A DNA stretch of 64,000 bases from Micromonospora sp. MP36 (GTDB lineage Bacteria; Actinomycetota; Actinomycetes; Mycobacteriales; Micromonosporaceae), in assembly GCF_008119785.1 (NCBI RefSeq), contig NZ_VSFA01000022.1, positions 1-64,000 on the forward strand, read 5' to 3'. Shown piece by piece: positions 31,127 to 39,097 of this stretch. The notes under the pieces are model-generated. The model saw only the letters and a list, made by a program, of their open reading frames with translations, had not been told where the DNA came from and searched no databases. The number at the start of each line of letters is the position of its first letter. Position 1 is the first letter of the stretch. Both the position numbers and the translations under genes were made by a program.

Positions 31127-31453
31127 GTCAGGGAGTGGATGTTTCCCTACAGGCGGCAGGCGCGCAGGGTTCCACGCTTGTGATCATGATCCCCCCCAGG
31201 ACTACACAATGGATGCAGGATATGACTCAATCTTTCGATGGGAAGGGGATCGATCAGGGTCGAGCCGAAGGGGGGACGAGGGCCTGGAACCTCGGACGGC
31301 AGAATTCGTCCGATCATCCCTCTAGCGCGGAAACGATTTTCGGCGTAGAAGGCTACCTACGAGTTATTTTCCGGTGAAAATATCGCTACGCCGTGGATTC
31401 TTCGCCGTCAGGGCGCCGCTGTCGCTGCTCAACCCGGATCCCGGGGAGCTTCC
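31127..31453 (-). promoter_or_regulatory. Upstream control region of the NRPS-PKS operon
   Basis: This 327-base stretch is clearly less GC-rich than its neighbours and holds no gene other than the possible leader peptide. On the - strand a TTGAGT (about 31225-31230) and TGTAGT about 18 bases further could form a promoter reading into the operon. An 8-bp inverted repeat (CGGCGTAG at 31341-31348, CTACGCCG at 31386-31393) encloses a second one (TTTTC at 31367-31371, GAAAA at 31376-31380). These look like binding sites for a regulator, but which one cannot be told. Confidence 0.5.
31128..31187 (-). CDS. Possible 19-residue leader peptide upstream of the operon
   Basis: A short frame reading MITSVEPCAPAACRETSTP. 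Its stop lies one base before the ATG of the first operon gene (TGA-C-ATG), so translation of the two could be coupled. A run of seven G, four bases before its ATG, could act as a ribosome site, while the large gene itself has none. It could be a regulatory leader, a very short scaffold peptide, or chance. Nothing in databases was checked. Confidence 0.3.
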   Translation of the reverse strand: MITSVEPCAPAACRETSTP

Positions 31454-31849
31454 TCACGCATCGTACGGCGGACGCGGGATCGGGTCCACCATGGCGTCGA
31501 AACCCTTCGGCAGCTGCGCGAGCAGGTCCTGGAACTCGCCGACCGTCACCGCCTCGCGCAACGTGATGAGCACCGCGCGGGTGCCCACCTCGGCGACCGC
31601 CGGATCCACCTTGGCCCGTTCGGCCACCCGGTGCACGAAGGCGACCGCTCCCCCGCCCCCGGCCGGCGCGGCCGGCGCGGCCAGATAGCTGCCCAGCTCG
31701 TCCGGCAGCTGCGCGGCCAGCTCCGCCGACTCATGCCCGGTCACCCGCTCGGCGAGCGTCTGCAGCACCGCCCGGCAGATCGTGGCCGCCTGCTCGGCGG
31801 GCAGCTCGGCGCGGCGGGACACCGCCTCGACGAATCGGGGAAACCGCAC
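31454..31849 (-). CDS. DUF2267 domain protein
   Basis: A 131-residue protein that fits the DUF2267 family: an all-helical protein with FVEAVSRRAELPAEQAA near the start, a repeated helical unit, and AQLPKGFDAMVDP near the end. The family function is not established; it is often found near stress genes in actinobacteria. The GTG at 31849 is preceded by a near-perfect AGGAGG five bases away, which decides the start over the longer frame that runs back into the decayed MFS gene. It lies just upstream of the biosynthetic operon on the same strand, separated by the 327-base control region, and is probably not part of the pathway. Confidence 0.75.
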   Translation of the reverse strand: MRFPRFVEAVSRRAELPAEQAATICRAVLQTLAERVTGHESAELAAQLPDELGSYLAAPAAPAGGGGAVAFVHRVAERAKVDPAVAEVGTRAVLITLREAVTVGEFQDLLAQLPKGFDAMVDPIPRPPYDA

Positions 31850-31973
31850 GCCGCCCTCCTGTCGTCGCCGGCGCGCCGCCGGGTTGCCGACGACCCCAGC
31901 TCGGGGCGGCTGGCGCCGCGCGACGATCTGGAGCCGTCGGTGGGTACCCGCGACCCGGCGGGGCAAACGGCGC

Positions 31974-32239
31974 TCACCGCCCGGCGGGCACCCCCGCCTC
32001 GGCCTCCGCCGGTTGGGGCAGGTCCTCCCGGCGCGGGAAATCCCGGGTCCGCCAGACCGGCGACCAGCGGGTGACCAGCGCCGCCCCACCATGCCGGCCG
32101 CAGCCAGCGCGAGGTACGCCGGCGCCCCCAGCAGCCCGGTCAGCGCGCCGCCGAGGGCCGCACCGAGCGGCATCGCTCCCCAGATCACGAACCGGCTGGT
32201 CGCGGTCATCCGGGACAGCATCGCCGGGGGCGTGGCAGC
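31974..32239 (-). pseudogene. C-terminal remnant of an MFS transporter, frameshifted
   Basis: Translation gives PPAMLSRMTATSRF, VIWGAMPLGAALGGALTG and LGAPAYLALAAAGMVG, typical of the last helices of an MFS efflux protein. At about 32085 the frame breaks and the homologous tail (TRWSPVWRTRDFPR) continues in another frame to a stop at 31974. There is no N-terminal half and no start, so the gene is dead. It abuts the aminotransferase remnant head-on. Confidence 0.6.
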
Positions 32240-32393
32240 CTGCGCTCGCCCGCCGGCGCGGCGTGGCGGTCGCCGGCACCGACGAGTTCGCCGCCCGGCG
32301 TGCCACCCCGCCCGGCCTGCGGGTCAGCCTCAGCGCCGACGGCGACACCGTCCGCACCGCGCTGCACGCCCTGGCCTGGCTGCTGCCCGGCTG
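32240..32393 (+). pseudogene. C-terminal remnant of a MocR-type/class I aminotransferase
   Basis: The + strand reads RRRGVAVAGTDEFAAR and PPGLRVSLSADGDTVRTAL before a stop at 32391-32393. This is the usual C-terminal end of PLP-dependent GntR/MocR-type or class I aminotransferases. No catalytic part or start is present. The fragment begins where the MFS remnant ends, suggesting a past deletion joining two genes. Confidence 0.5.
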
Positions 32394-32406
32394 ACCGGGC
32401 TAGGAC

Positions 32407-32805
32407 CTACCGCAACGCGCCGGTCGACCACAGGTGGTCGAAGACGAGCTGGTTCGCCGGGGAGACCCGGTGCCGGTCGGCGTAGCCGAGCCAGGCCAGC
32501 TCCTCGATCTCGCTGGCCGGCCGCAGCGTGCCCCGGTAGTCGGCGGCGTAACAGGTCATCCGCACCAGCGTCCCGGCGGCGCGCCCGTGGGCCGGCGCGG
32601 TGAAGGTGCCCACGTGCCTGGCCGACTCCGACACGATCGCCACGCCCAGTTCCTCGGTGACCTCCCGGGCCAGGGTCTCCAGGTCGGTCTCACCCGCCTC
32701 CCGCTTGCCGCCGGGCAGATACCAGACGTCCTTTCCCCGGGACCGGGCGCACAACACCCGGCCGTCCTCGACCCGGATCCAGGCCACCTTGTCGATCTCG
32801 CCCAC
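32407..32805 (-). CDS. NUDIX domain protein
   Basis: A 132-residue compact NUDIX hydrolase. The box is GGKREAGETDLETLAREVTEELGV (about residues 31-54; key residues Gly, Glu, Arg-Glu, Glu-Glu, Gly), with the last residues fitting the consensus except that RE-V-T-EE replaces the more common RE-L-x-EE. It resembles MutT-like 8-oxo-dGTP or ADP-ribose hydrolases, but the substrate is open. The GTG start at 32805 has GGAG upstream. It lies only 16 bases downstream of the tnpB stop of the IS607 element, so the element may have brought in or cut its promoter. Confidence 0.8.
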   Translation of the reverse strand: MGEIDKVAWIRVEDGRVLCARSRGKDVWYLPGGKREAGETDLETLAREVTEELGVAIVSESARHVGTFTAPAHGRAAGTLVRMTCYAADYRGTLRPASEIEELAWLGYADRHRVSPANQLVFDHLWSTGALR

Positions 32806-32821
32806 GGCACTCCGTTACCTA

Positions 32822-34201
32822 TCAGTGCGCTCTGGTGAGCACATGGTCGGCAGTCCCGCCTGACGGTGGGACGGTCCCGGTCTCACCCGCCTGGGCGGTG
32901 CCGGGTTGACGTTTCACGGCCACCGGCCCGCCGGGGCGGGTCTTATGGTCGGCTCCACGTCCTGCCACCGGGCCACTCCCGGCGGTGGTTGCCTCAGCCG
33001 CGATCGCGGCTAGGTTACGTGCGGCGTTGAGGTCCCGGTCGAGGACCAGGCCGCACGAGGTGCACTTGTAGGTACGCGCGGACAGGGCCAGTTTGGCTTT
33101 CACCGTGCCACATGCCGAGCAGGTCTTGCTGGAGGGATACCACCGGTCGGCCACCACCAGCCGGCCGCCGTTCCATCCGGTCTTATAGGTCACCTGCCGG
33201 CGGATTTCACCGAACCCCGCGTCGGCGACACGCCGGGCCAGGCGCCGGTTGCGCAGCATGCCGGCGACGTTGAGGTCTTCGACCACGATCGTGCCGTACT
33301 TGCGGGCGAGGCGGGTGGTGAGCTTGTGCAGTCCGTCGCGGCGCAGGTTCGCCACCCGCGCATGCGCCCGGGCCACCTGCCGCCGCGCCCGTTCCCACCG
33401 CTGCGACGGCCGCTGACCGGTACGCCGGTCCGGGCCAACCCGGCGGGACATGCGCCGGGCCAGACGCCGCATCCGCTTGGCCGCGTCATCCAGGTGACGC
33501 GGGTTGGGGATCATCTTGCCGGTCGACAGCACCGCCAGGTGAGTGATCCCCACGTCCACCCCGAGCACCGCCCGCGGCCGCCACGGTGCCCGATCGGCCC
33601 GCTCGATTTCAACGCAGAATGCGACATGCCACCGTCCGCCGTCACGACGCACGGTCGCGGACAGGATCCGGGCCGTGCCCGCCTCGAGACGGCGGGCGAG
33701 TTTACGGGCGGACTCGTGCAGCTTGAGCCGGCCCAGCCGGGGCAGTACGACGTGCTGGCGGTCCGGCTCCACCCGGATCGCACCCGTGGTGAACCGGATG
33801 CTCGGCGTGCTGCGGCGACGGGACTTGAACCGCGGGAACCCGACTCGCCGCCCCTTCCGCTTGCCCGTACGCGAGTCGGACCAGTTCTTCAAACCGCAGG
33901 CCAGGGCATCCAGGCCGGTGTTGAACGCCTCCTTGGAACACTCCGGCCACCACGGCGCCACGTCCGGCTTCGCCTGGTTCCACGCCTTGCGCAACTGTGC
34001 GAGATTCCACCCGACCGTTGGGGTCAGCAACTCCTCAGGCACACCGTAGGTGCGTTCCGCAGCGCGCTGGTCCATGACGGCCTTCACCCGGGCCAGGGCC
34101 CAGTTGTACGCCACCCGGGCCGCGCCGGCGTTGGCGAGCACCTCACGCTCCTGCGCCGGCGTCAGATCCAACGCGAACCGGTACGCCTGCACCACCTTCA
34201 C
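32822..34201 (-). CDS. tnpB: TnpB of IS607-type element
   Basis: A 459-residue TnpB. RuvC-like acidic residues are in LGVDVGITHLAVL, VVEDLNVAGML and LDRDLNAARNL; a zinc finger with CSACG and CTSCG lies between the last two. An N-terminal helix-turn region (LTPAQEREVLANAG, YNWALARVKAV) is typical of OrfB. It is an RNA-guided nuclease family that helps the element persist. The GTG at 34201 overlaps the recombinase stop as GTGA, which is chosen over the longer frame to 34285. After the third RuvC aspartate the protein continues for about 60 residues rich in Gly, Thr and Pro, so the C terminus may run into the element end. All visible catalytic residues are intact. Confidence 0.9.
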   Translation of the reverse strand: MKVVQAYRFALDLTPAQEREVLANAGAARVAYNWALARVKAVMDQRAAERTYGVPEELLTPTVGWNLAQLRKAWNQAKPDVAPWWPECSKEAFNTGLDALACGLKNWSDSRTGKRKGRRVGFPRFKSRRRSTPSIRFTTGAIRVEPDRQHVVLPRLGRLKLHESARKLARRLEAGTARILSATVRRDGGRWHVAFCVEIERADRAPWRPRAVLGVDVGITHLAVLSTGKMIPNPRHLDDAAKRMRRLARRMSRRVGPDRRTGQRPSQRWERARRQVARAHARVANLRRDGLHKLTTRLARKYGTIVVEDLNVAGMLRNRRLARRVADAGFGEIRRQVTYKTGWNGGRLVVADRWYPSSKTCSACGTVKAKLALSARTYKCTSCGLVLDRDLNAARNLAAIAAEATTAGSGPVAGRGADHKTRPGGPVAVKRQPGTAQAGETGTVPPSGGTADHVLTRAH

Positions 34202-34785
34202 GCGGCGCACTCCCCGCCGGTGGCGGCGTCGACCGCGCGGCGGGCCCGGTCCGCTGCCGCCCGACGCCCGTACAAGCGAGCGCACAGCGAGGTCAGGATC
34301 TCGGTCACGTCGCGCACCAGATCGTCATCAACCTCGGCCGGGTCGACCACCAGCAGGCGGCGGCCCTGCGCGGACAGCGCGGCTTCGACGTACTCGGCAC
34401 CGAACCGGGCGAACCGGTCCCGATGCTCCACCACGATCGTGGATACCGCCTTGTCGGCTAGGAGCGCGAGGAACTTCTTGCGTCGCCCATCGAGGGCCGA
34501 ACCGATCTCGGTGACCACCTGGTCCACCGTCAGACCCTGCCCGGTAGCCCAGGCGGTCACCCGGGCAACCTGCCGGTCAAGGTCGGCGCGCTGATCGACC
34601 GACGACACGCAGGCGTACACCGCGACCACGTGTCGTCCGTGCGCAGGGGGTGCCGGCTCGCCAATCACGATCAGCCGGCCGGTCTGGTAGGCGGGAACGG
34701 GCAGCTTCCCGGCCGCGAACCACCGCCGCGCGGTCGCATACGACACGCCCTGCGACGCCGCCCACTCCTTCAGGTTCACACCCAC
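34198..34785 (-). CDS. tnpA: IS607-family serine recombinase TnpA, active-site Arg replaced
   Basis: A 195-residue IS607-type transposase. Residues 4-40 are a MerR-like helix-turn-helix (NLKEWAASQGVSYATARRWF). A serine-recombinase domain follows, with nucleophile Ser61 in YACVSSVDQ and a conserved EHRDRFARFG. In this family and in resolvases the motif is YARVS; the arginine two residues before the serine is needed for catalysis. Here it is Cys59 (codon TGC, one transition from CGC), so the enzyme is probably inactive. The GTG start at 34785 is inferred from homology. It is coupled to tnpB by a four-base overlap. Confidence 0.88.
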   Translation of the reverse strand: MGVNLKEWAASQGVSYATARRWFAAGKLPVPAYQTGRLIVIGEPAPPAHGRHVVAVYACVSSVDQRADLDRQVARVTAWATGQGLTVDQVVTEIGSALDGRRKKFLALLADKAVSTIVVEHRDRFARFGAEYVEAALSAQGRRLLVVDPAEVDDDLVRDVTEILTSLCARLYGRRAAADRARRAVDAATGGECAA

Positions 34786-34890
34786 ATTCTAGCGCACTCC
34801 TGAGCACTCATGCATACTGAGCCGGCAACAGCCGGAACCCCGGCTCGGCTGCGGCACCACGCTATCGGACCCGCTGAGTAGGCTGCCCGC

Positions 34891-37062
34891 ATGGCCCGCA
34901 CCACCCATCCCGGCGCCTGCCCGCTGGACTGTCCGGACACCTGCGTCTGGCAGCTCACGGTCGAGGACGGCCGGGCCGTCGCGCTGCGCGGCGACCGCGA
35001 CCACCCGTTCACCCGGGGCGCGCTGTGCGGCAAGGTCAACCGTTACCTCGACGCGGTCAACGGACCCGACCGGCTGACCACCCCGTACGTCCGGACCGGC
35101 CCGAAGGGCGTCGGCCGGGTCGCCTACCGGCCGGCGAGCTGGGACGAGGGGGTCGAGCGGGTGGCCGCCGGGCTGCGCGCGAGCATCGACCGCCACGGCC
35201 CGGAGGCGATCCTCCCGTACTACTTCGCGGGCACGATGGGCCACGTGCAGGGCTGGACGATGGGTCCCCGGCTCTTCGCCCACCTGGGCGCGTCACGGCT
35301 GGACACCACCATCTGCACCGCCGCCTCGCGGGCCGCGCTGGGCTCGATCTACGGCGGCTCGGTCGGCTTCGAGCCGGAATCCATCGTGGACGCCCGGCTC
35401 ATCGTGCTGTGGGGCGCCAACCCGCTCGCCACCAACCTGCACCTGTGGCCGTTCGTGCAGCAGGCCCGGGAGCGCGGCGCGCACCTGGTCACCATCGACC
35501 CGCTGCGCACCGACAGCGCGGCGCGCAGCGACGAGCACGTCGCGCCGCTGCCCGGCACCGACGCGGCCCTGGCGCTGGGGCTGATGCGGCACGTCCTCGA
35601 CGCCGGCGCGGCCGATGAGGAGTGGCTGGCGGCGCACACGGTCGGCTGGCCGGAGTTGGCGGCCCGGCTCGGCGAGTGGCCGGTGGAGCGGGCGGCCGCG
35701 GAGTGCGGCCTGCCGGTCGAGGCGGTCCGCCGCCTCGGCGAGCGCATCGCCACCACCCGGCCCACCGCCGTCCGGGTCGGGCTGGGCCTGCAACGGCACC
35801 ACGGCGCGGGCCAGGCGATCCGGGCGATCTGCGCGCTGCCGCTGGTCACCGGCGATTTCCGCTACCCGGGCGGCGGCGCGCTCGTGTCGACCAGCGGGCA
35901 CCACCCGATCGACGAGGGACCGGTGATCCGGCCGCCGGGCATGCCCGCGCCGCGAGCCCGGCTGGTGAACATGAGCCGGCTCGCCGCGGTGCTCACCGGG
36001 GAGGCCGACCCGCCGGTGACCTCGCTGGTGGTGTTCAACGCCAACCCGGCCGCCACCGCCCCCGACCAGACCCGGCTGCTCACCGGCCTGCGCCGCGCCG
36101 ACCTGTGCACCGTCGTGCTGGAGCAACGCTGGACCGACACCTGCGACTACGCCGACGTGGTGCTGCCGGCCACCATGCAGCCCGAGCACCTCGACCTGCA
36201 CTCCTCCTACGGGCACCACTACACGACGCTCAACCTGCCGGTGACCCGGGCGCCGGGCGAGGCGCTGCCCAACACCGAGATCTTCCGCCGGATCGCCGCC
36301 GCGCTCGGGATCGACCATCCCCGGCTGCGGGACAGCGACGAGGACCTGGCCCGGCAACTGTTGCGCGGCACGCCGGTCAGCTTCGAGGAGCTGTGCGAGC
36401 GGACGTACGGCCGGACCAGCGGGGTGGCGGTCGGGTCCGCCCCGTACGCCGAGGGCGGCTTCCCCACCCCCGACGGTCGGGCCCGGCTGCACGACCCCGC
36501 ATTGGCCCGGCGCGGGGTGGACCCGGTCGTCGGCTACACCCCGCCGGTGGAGGCCGCCGACCCGGCGCTGGCCCGCCGGTTCCCGCTGGTGCTCGTCGCC
36601 CCGGCTGGCCGGTATCTGATGAACTCCACCTTCGCCTCGCTGCCCTGGCACGCCCGGCGGACCGGGCCGCCCCGGGTGCACCTGCACCCGGACGACGCGG
36701 CGGCGCGTGGCCTCGCCGACGGCGACGCCGTGCGGGTCCACAACGACCGGGGCGCGTTCCTGGCGGCGGTCGCCGTGGACGACGCCACGCGGCCCGGGCT
36801 GGCGTTCACCTACAAGGCGTACTGGGCGCGGCTGAGCCCGGGCCGGGCCACGGTCAACGCGGTCACCGCCGTCCGCGACGCCGACCTGGGCGGCGCCCCG
36901 ACGTTCCACGACTGCCGGGTGGAGGTCGAGCCGGTGCTGGCCGCGCTGCTGACGGTGGAGCCGCCCCAGGACGACGAGGCCGTGCCGCCGCCGCCCCGCG
37001 AGGCGACGGACGATCCGGCCGGGCCGGTGCCACGACCGACGGAGGCCGTGCCGGCCGGATGA
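34891..37062 (+). CDS. Molybdopterin-dependent oxidoreductase
   Basis: A 723-residue molybdopterin oxidoreductase of the formate dehydrogenase/DMSO reductase superfamily. Four cysteines for a 4Fe-4S cluster are at the N terminus: Cys10, Cys14 and Cys18 (ACPLDCPDTC) and Cys46 (ALCGKV). A molybdopterin region follows (VLWGANPLATN, FNANPAATAPDQ), then the C-terminal dinucleotide-binding domain (GRYLMNSTFASLPWH, VHLHPDDAAARGLADGD). Length is normal for soluble single-subunit members. No Tat signal is seen, so it is cytoplasmic. Electron donor and substrate are unknown. It has its own ATG and stands alone, with no accessory subunit or cofactor gene beside it. The proline-rich tail from residue 690 on has no family match. 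Confidence 0.88.
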   Translation: MARTTHPGACPLDCPDTCVWQLTVEDGRAVALRGDRDHPFTRGALCGKVNRYLDAVNGPDRLTTPYVRTGPKGVGRVAYRPASWDEGVERVAAGLRASIDRHGPEAILPYYFAGTMGHVQGWTMGPRLFAHLGASRLDTTICTAASRAALGSIYGGSVGFEPESIVDARLIVLWGANPLATNLHLWPFVQQARERGAHLVTIDPLRTDSAARSDEHVAPLPGTDAALALGLMRHVLDAGAADEEWLAAHTVGWPELAARLGEWPVERAAAECGLPVEAVRRLGERIATTRPTAVRVGLGLQRHHGAGQAIRAICALPLVTGDFRYPGGGALVSTSGHHPIDEGPVIRPPGMPAPRARLVNMSRLAAVLTGEADPPVTSLVVFNANPAATAPDQTRLLTGLRRADLCTVVLEQRWTDTCDYADVVLPATMQPEHLDLHSSYGHHYTTLNLPVTRAPGEALPNTEIFRRIAAALGIDHPRLRDSDEDLARQLLRGTPVSFEELCERTYGRTSGVAVGSAPYAEGGFPTPDGRARLHDPALARRGVDPVVGYTPPVEAADPALARRFPLVLVAPAGRYLMNSTFASLPWHARRTGPPRVHLHPDDAAARGLADGDAVRVHNDRGAFLAAVAVDDATRPGLAFTYKAYWARLSPGRATVNAVTAVRDADLGGAPTFHDCRVEVEPVLAALLTVEPPQDDEAVPPPPREATDDPAGPVPRPTEAVPAG

Positions 37063-37145
37063 GGCGGCCGGCGGCGTCCCGGCGGGTGCGTCAGCCGGCG
37101 GGGTGCGTCGGCCGGACCGGGCCGTCGGGTGCGGCGTGCCGGCGG

Positions 37146-37643
37146 TCAGCCGACCACCCGGCTGCGCCGTTCCAGCAGGACCACGTCCCGCCACCGGCCG
37201 TGGTGCCGGCCGACCCGCTCGCGGACGCCGACCACCCGGAACCCGGCCCGCTCGTGCAGCGCCAGGCTGGCCGTGTTCTCCGGGAACACCCCGGACTGGA
37301 TGGTCCACACGCCGGCCGCCTCGGTGGCGGCGATCAACTCGTCGAGCAGCCGGCGGGCCACGCCCCGCCCCCGGGCGGCCGGGTCGACGTACACCGAGTG
37401 CTCGACCACCCCGGCGTAGACCGCGCGGGTCGAGGTCGGCGAGACGGCGATCCAGCCGAGCACCCGGTCGTCGGGGTCCACCGCGACCAGGCGGTACGCG
37501 GGCAGCTTCGCCGCGTCGAACGCGGGCCACGAGGGGGCGACCGTCTCGAAGCTGGCGTCGCCCTCGTCCAGCCCCTGCTGGTAGATGGCCAGCACCCGGT
37601 CGGCGTCCTCGGGGCGCATCGCCCGGACCCGCACGTCACCCAT
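37146..37643 (-). CDS. GNAT N-acetyltransferase (Pat/Bar-like)
   Basis: A 165-residue acetyltransferase. The acetyl-CoA binding motif is VDPAARGRGVARRLLDEL (Q/R-x-x-G-x-G/A type), followed by FPENTASLALHERAGFRVVGVRERVG, the usual end of phosphinothricin/methionine sulfoximine acetyltransferases. It also has the N-terminal IYQQGLDEGDASFET motif of that group. It acetylates small amines, often toxic amino-acid analogues, in the cytoplasm. The ATG at 37643 fits the start of homology. It is transcribed toward the oxidoreductase gene, 83 bases apart, and follows the glycoside hydrolase gene by 26 bases. Confidence 0.85.
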   Translation of the reverse strand: MGDVRVRAMRPEDADRVLAIYQQGLDEGDASFETVAPSWPAFDAAKLPAYRLVAVDPDDRVLGWIAVSPTSTRAVYAGVVEHSVYVDPAARGRGVARRLLDELIAATEAAGVWTIQSGVFPENTASLALHERAGFRVVGVRERVGRHHGRWRDVVLLERRSRVVG

Positions 37644-37669
37644 GGCCGCAGGATAGCCAGCGGGGCGGT

Positions 37670-39097
37670 TCACCCCTCGGCGAGGGCGTCCAGCAGCAGG
37701 GCGGCGGTCCAGCTGAACGCCGGCGAGCCCAGCCCGGCCCCGGTGTCCGGGTGGAAGTATTCGTGGCAGCCACTGCGGGCGGCTATCGCCAGCATGGACT
37801 CGCGCAGGCCGGCGGCCAGGTCGGGGCGGTGGTGGGCGAGCAGCCCGCGCCACAGCAGCCAGCTGGTGTTCAGCCAGCTCGGGCCGCGCCAGTAGCGCAG
37901 CGGCTCGAAGTCCGGCGCGGTGCGGTCGTAGGTGGGCAGCGGGCGGTCCATCCGGGCGGCGAGCCCGAACCGGGGCGAGCCCGCCTCGGCGAGCACCGCC
38001 CGCACCTGGCGGGCGGGCAGGTCGGGCAGGATGAGCGGCATCAGCCCGAGCACCGTGCGGGCCGGGATCAGCCGGCCGGTGCGCACGTCACGCGGGTGGA
38101 AGGTGCTGGTGGCCGGGTCGTACAGCCGGTCGACCAGGGCCTGGGTGAGCCGCGCCGCGCGTTCCCGGTGCGGCCCCGGGTCGGCGCCGACCACCGCGGC
38201 GATCCGGGCCAGCGCGTGCTCGGCCAGCCCGAGCGCCGCGTTGACCAGCGGGCACTCCACCAGGAACGGGTGCCGGCCGAGCAGGCCCTCGTCCCGGTAG
38301 CGCCCCGCCCGGTAGGCGTCGACGAGCGCCACGTAGCGCGCGTAGTCCAGGTCCGTGGGGCGGTGCGCCGCGTCGGCGTGCGCGGTGTCGTGCCGGCGGT
38401 ACGCCCGCATGACCTCGGCGTCGGCGGGCACCGCGGCCAGCGGGGCGTCCCAGGCGGGGCTGTTGTCCAGCCCGGACTCCCACGGGTGCACCACGGCGGC
38501 CAGCCCGGCGCCGCCGACGTCCCGCGCGCCGGTCAGGTAGCGCTGCTGGGCGACCAGCCGCGGGTAGAGCCCGCGCAGTGCCCGCACCGACGCCTCGGAG
38601 GGGGCGCGGCGGTGCACCAGCCAGGCGGCGGGGGCGTGCACCGGTGGCTGGACGATCCCGGAGGTGGCCGCCGCGGGGGCGCCGGCGGCGCGGGCGGTGT
38701 CCCAGAACTCCGGCCCGGGGAAGTACGAGCCGGCCCGCAGCGCGGGGTTGAACACGATGTGCGGCACCCGCCCGTCGGCCCACTGCGCGGCGAACAGGGT
38801 GTGCAGCTCCCGCCAGGCCCGATCCGGGCGGAAGTGGGCCAGCCCGACCGCGATGAACGCCGAGTCCCAGCTCCACTGGTGCGGGTAGAGGGTGCGCGAC
38901 GGCACGGTGTGGTCGTGTTCCCAGTTGGCGTCGAGGGTGGTGATCGCCAGCCGGCGCAGCGCGGCGGCGCGTTCCGGGCCGGTCGAGCGGGGGTCGCCGG
39001 CCCGCGACTCGGCGAGTGTGCCGGGGAGCCTCAGCGCCCGCTCGGCAGCCGCACGAGCAGCGCCGTGCCCCATGGTTCGCTCACCACGCTCGCTCAT
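37670..39097 (-). CDS. Glycoside hydrolase, MGH1/GH63-like (alpha,alpha)6 barrel
   Basis: A 475-residue protein with (alpha/alpha)6-barrel motifs: YPHQWSWDSAFIAVGLAHF near the N terminus, HIVFNPALRAGSYFPGP, HPWESGLDNSPAW in the middle and YWRGPSWLNTSWLLWRGL toward the end. These mark the group of mannosylglycerate hydrolase/GH63-like and trehalase-like enzymes. The acidic Asp residues in WDSA and GLDN are likely in the active site. There is no signal peptide, so it acts inside on imported sugars. The ATG at 39097 overlaps the isomerase stop (ATGA); a second ATG eight codons on is possible. With the isomerase, dehydrogenase and divergent ABC importer it forms a sugar-use locus. Confidence 0.8.
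   Translation of the reverse strand: MSERGERTMGHGAARAAAERALRLPGTLAESRAGDPRSTGPERAAALRRLAITTLDANWEHDHTVPSRTLYPHQWSWDSAFIAVGLAHFRPDRAWRELHTLFAAQWADGRVPHIVFNPALRAGSYFPGPEFWDTARAAGAPAAATSGIVQPPVHAPAAWLVHRRAPSEASVRALRGLYPRLVAQQRYLTGARDVGGAGLAAVVHPWESGLDNSPAWDAPLAAVPADAEVMRAYRRHDTAHADAAHRPTDLDYARYVALVDAYRAGRYRDEGLLGRHPFLVECPLVNAALGLAEHALARIAAVVGADPGPHRERAARLTQALVDRLYDPATSTFHPRDVRTGRLIPARTVLGLMPLILPDLPARQVRAVLAEAGSPRFGLAARMDRPLPTYDRTAPDFEPLRYWRGPSWLNTSWLLWRGLLAHHRPDLAAGLRESMLAIAARSGCHEYFHPDTGAGLGSPAFSWTAALLLDALAEG

Larger units (their letters stand above)
32806..34800 (-). mobile_element. IS607-family insertion element (tnpA-tnpB)
   Basis: The tnpA-tnpB pair forms a compact unit of about 2 kb. IS607 elements have no inverted repeats and make no target duplication, so the ends cannot be fixed from one copy. 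The outer limits given are the start of the NUDIX gene and the bases just before the oxidoreductase promoter. The element may be immobile because of the Arg-to-Cys change in TnpA. Confidence 0.65.

Noticed and set aside
31104..31325. A 73-codon + strand frame in the operon promoter region
   Set aside because: No ribosome site, no recognisable composition, and it overlaps the operon start. Probably chance.
22261..31453. A lanthipeptide cluster because of the LanB-like genes
   Set aside because: No LanC cyclase, no lanthipeptide precursor of normal size and no elimination domain are seen. The setting is NRPS-PKS.
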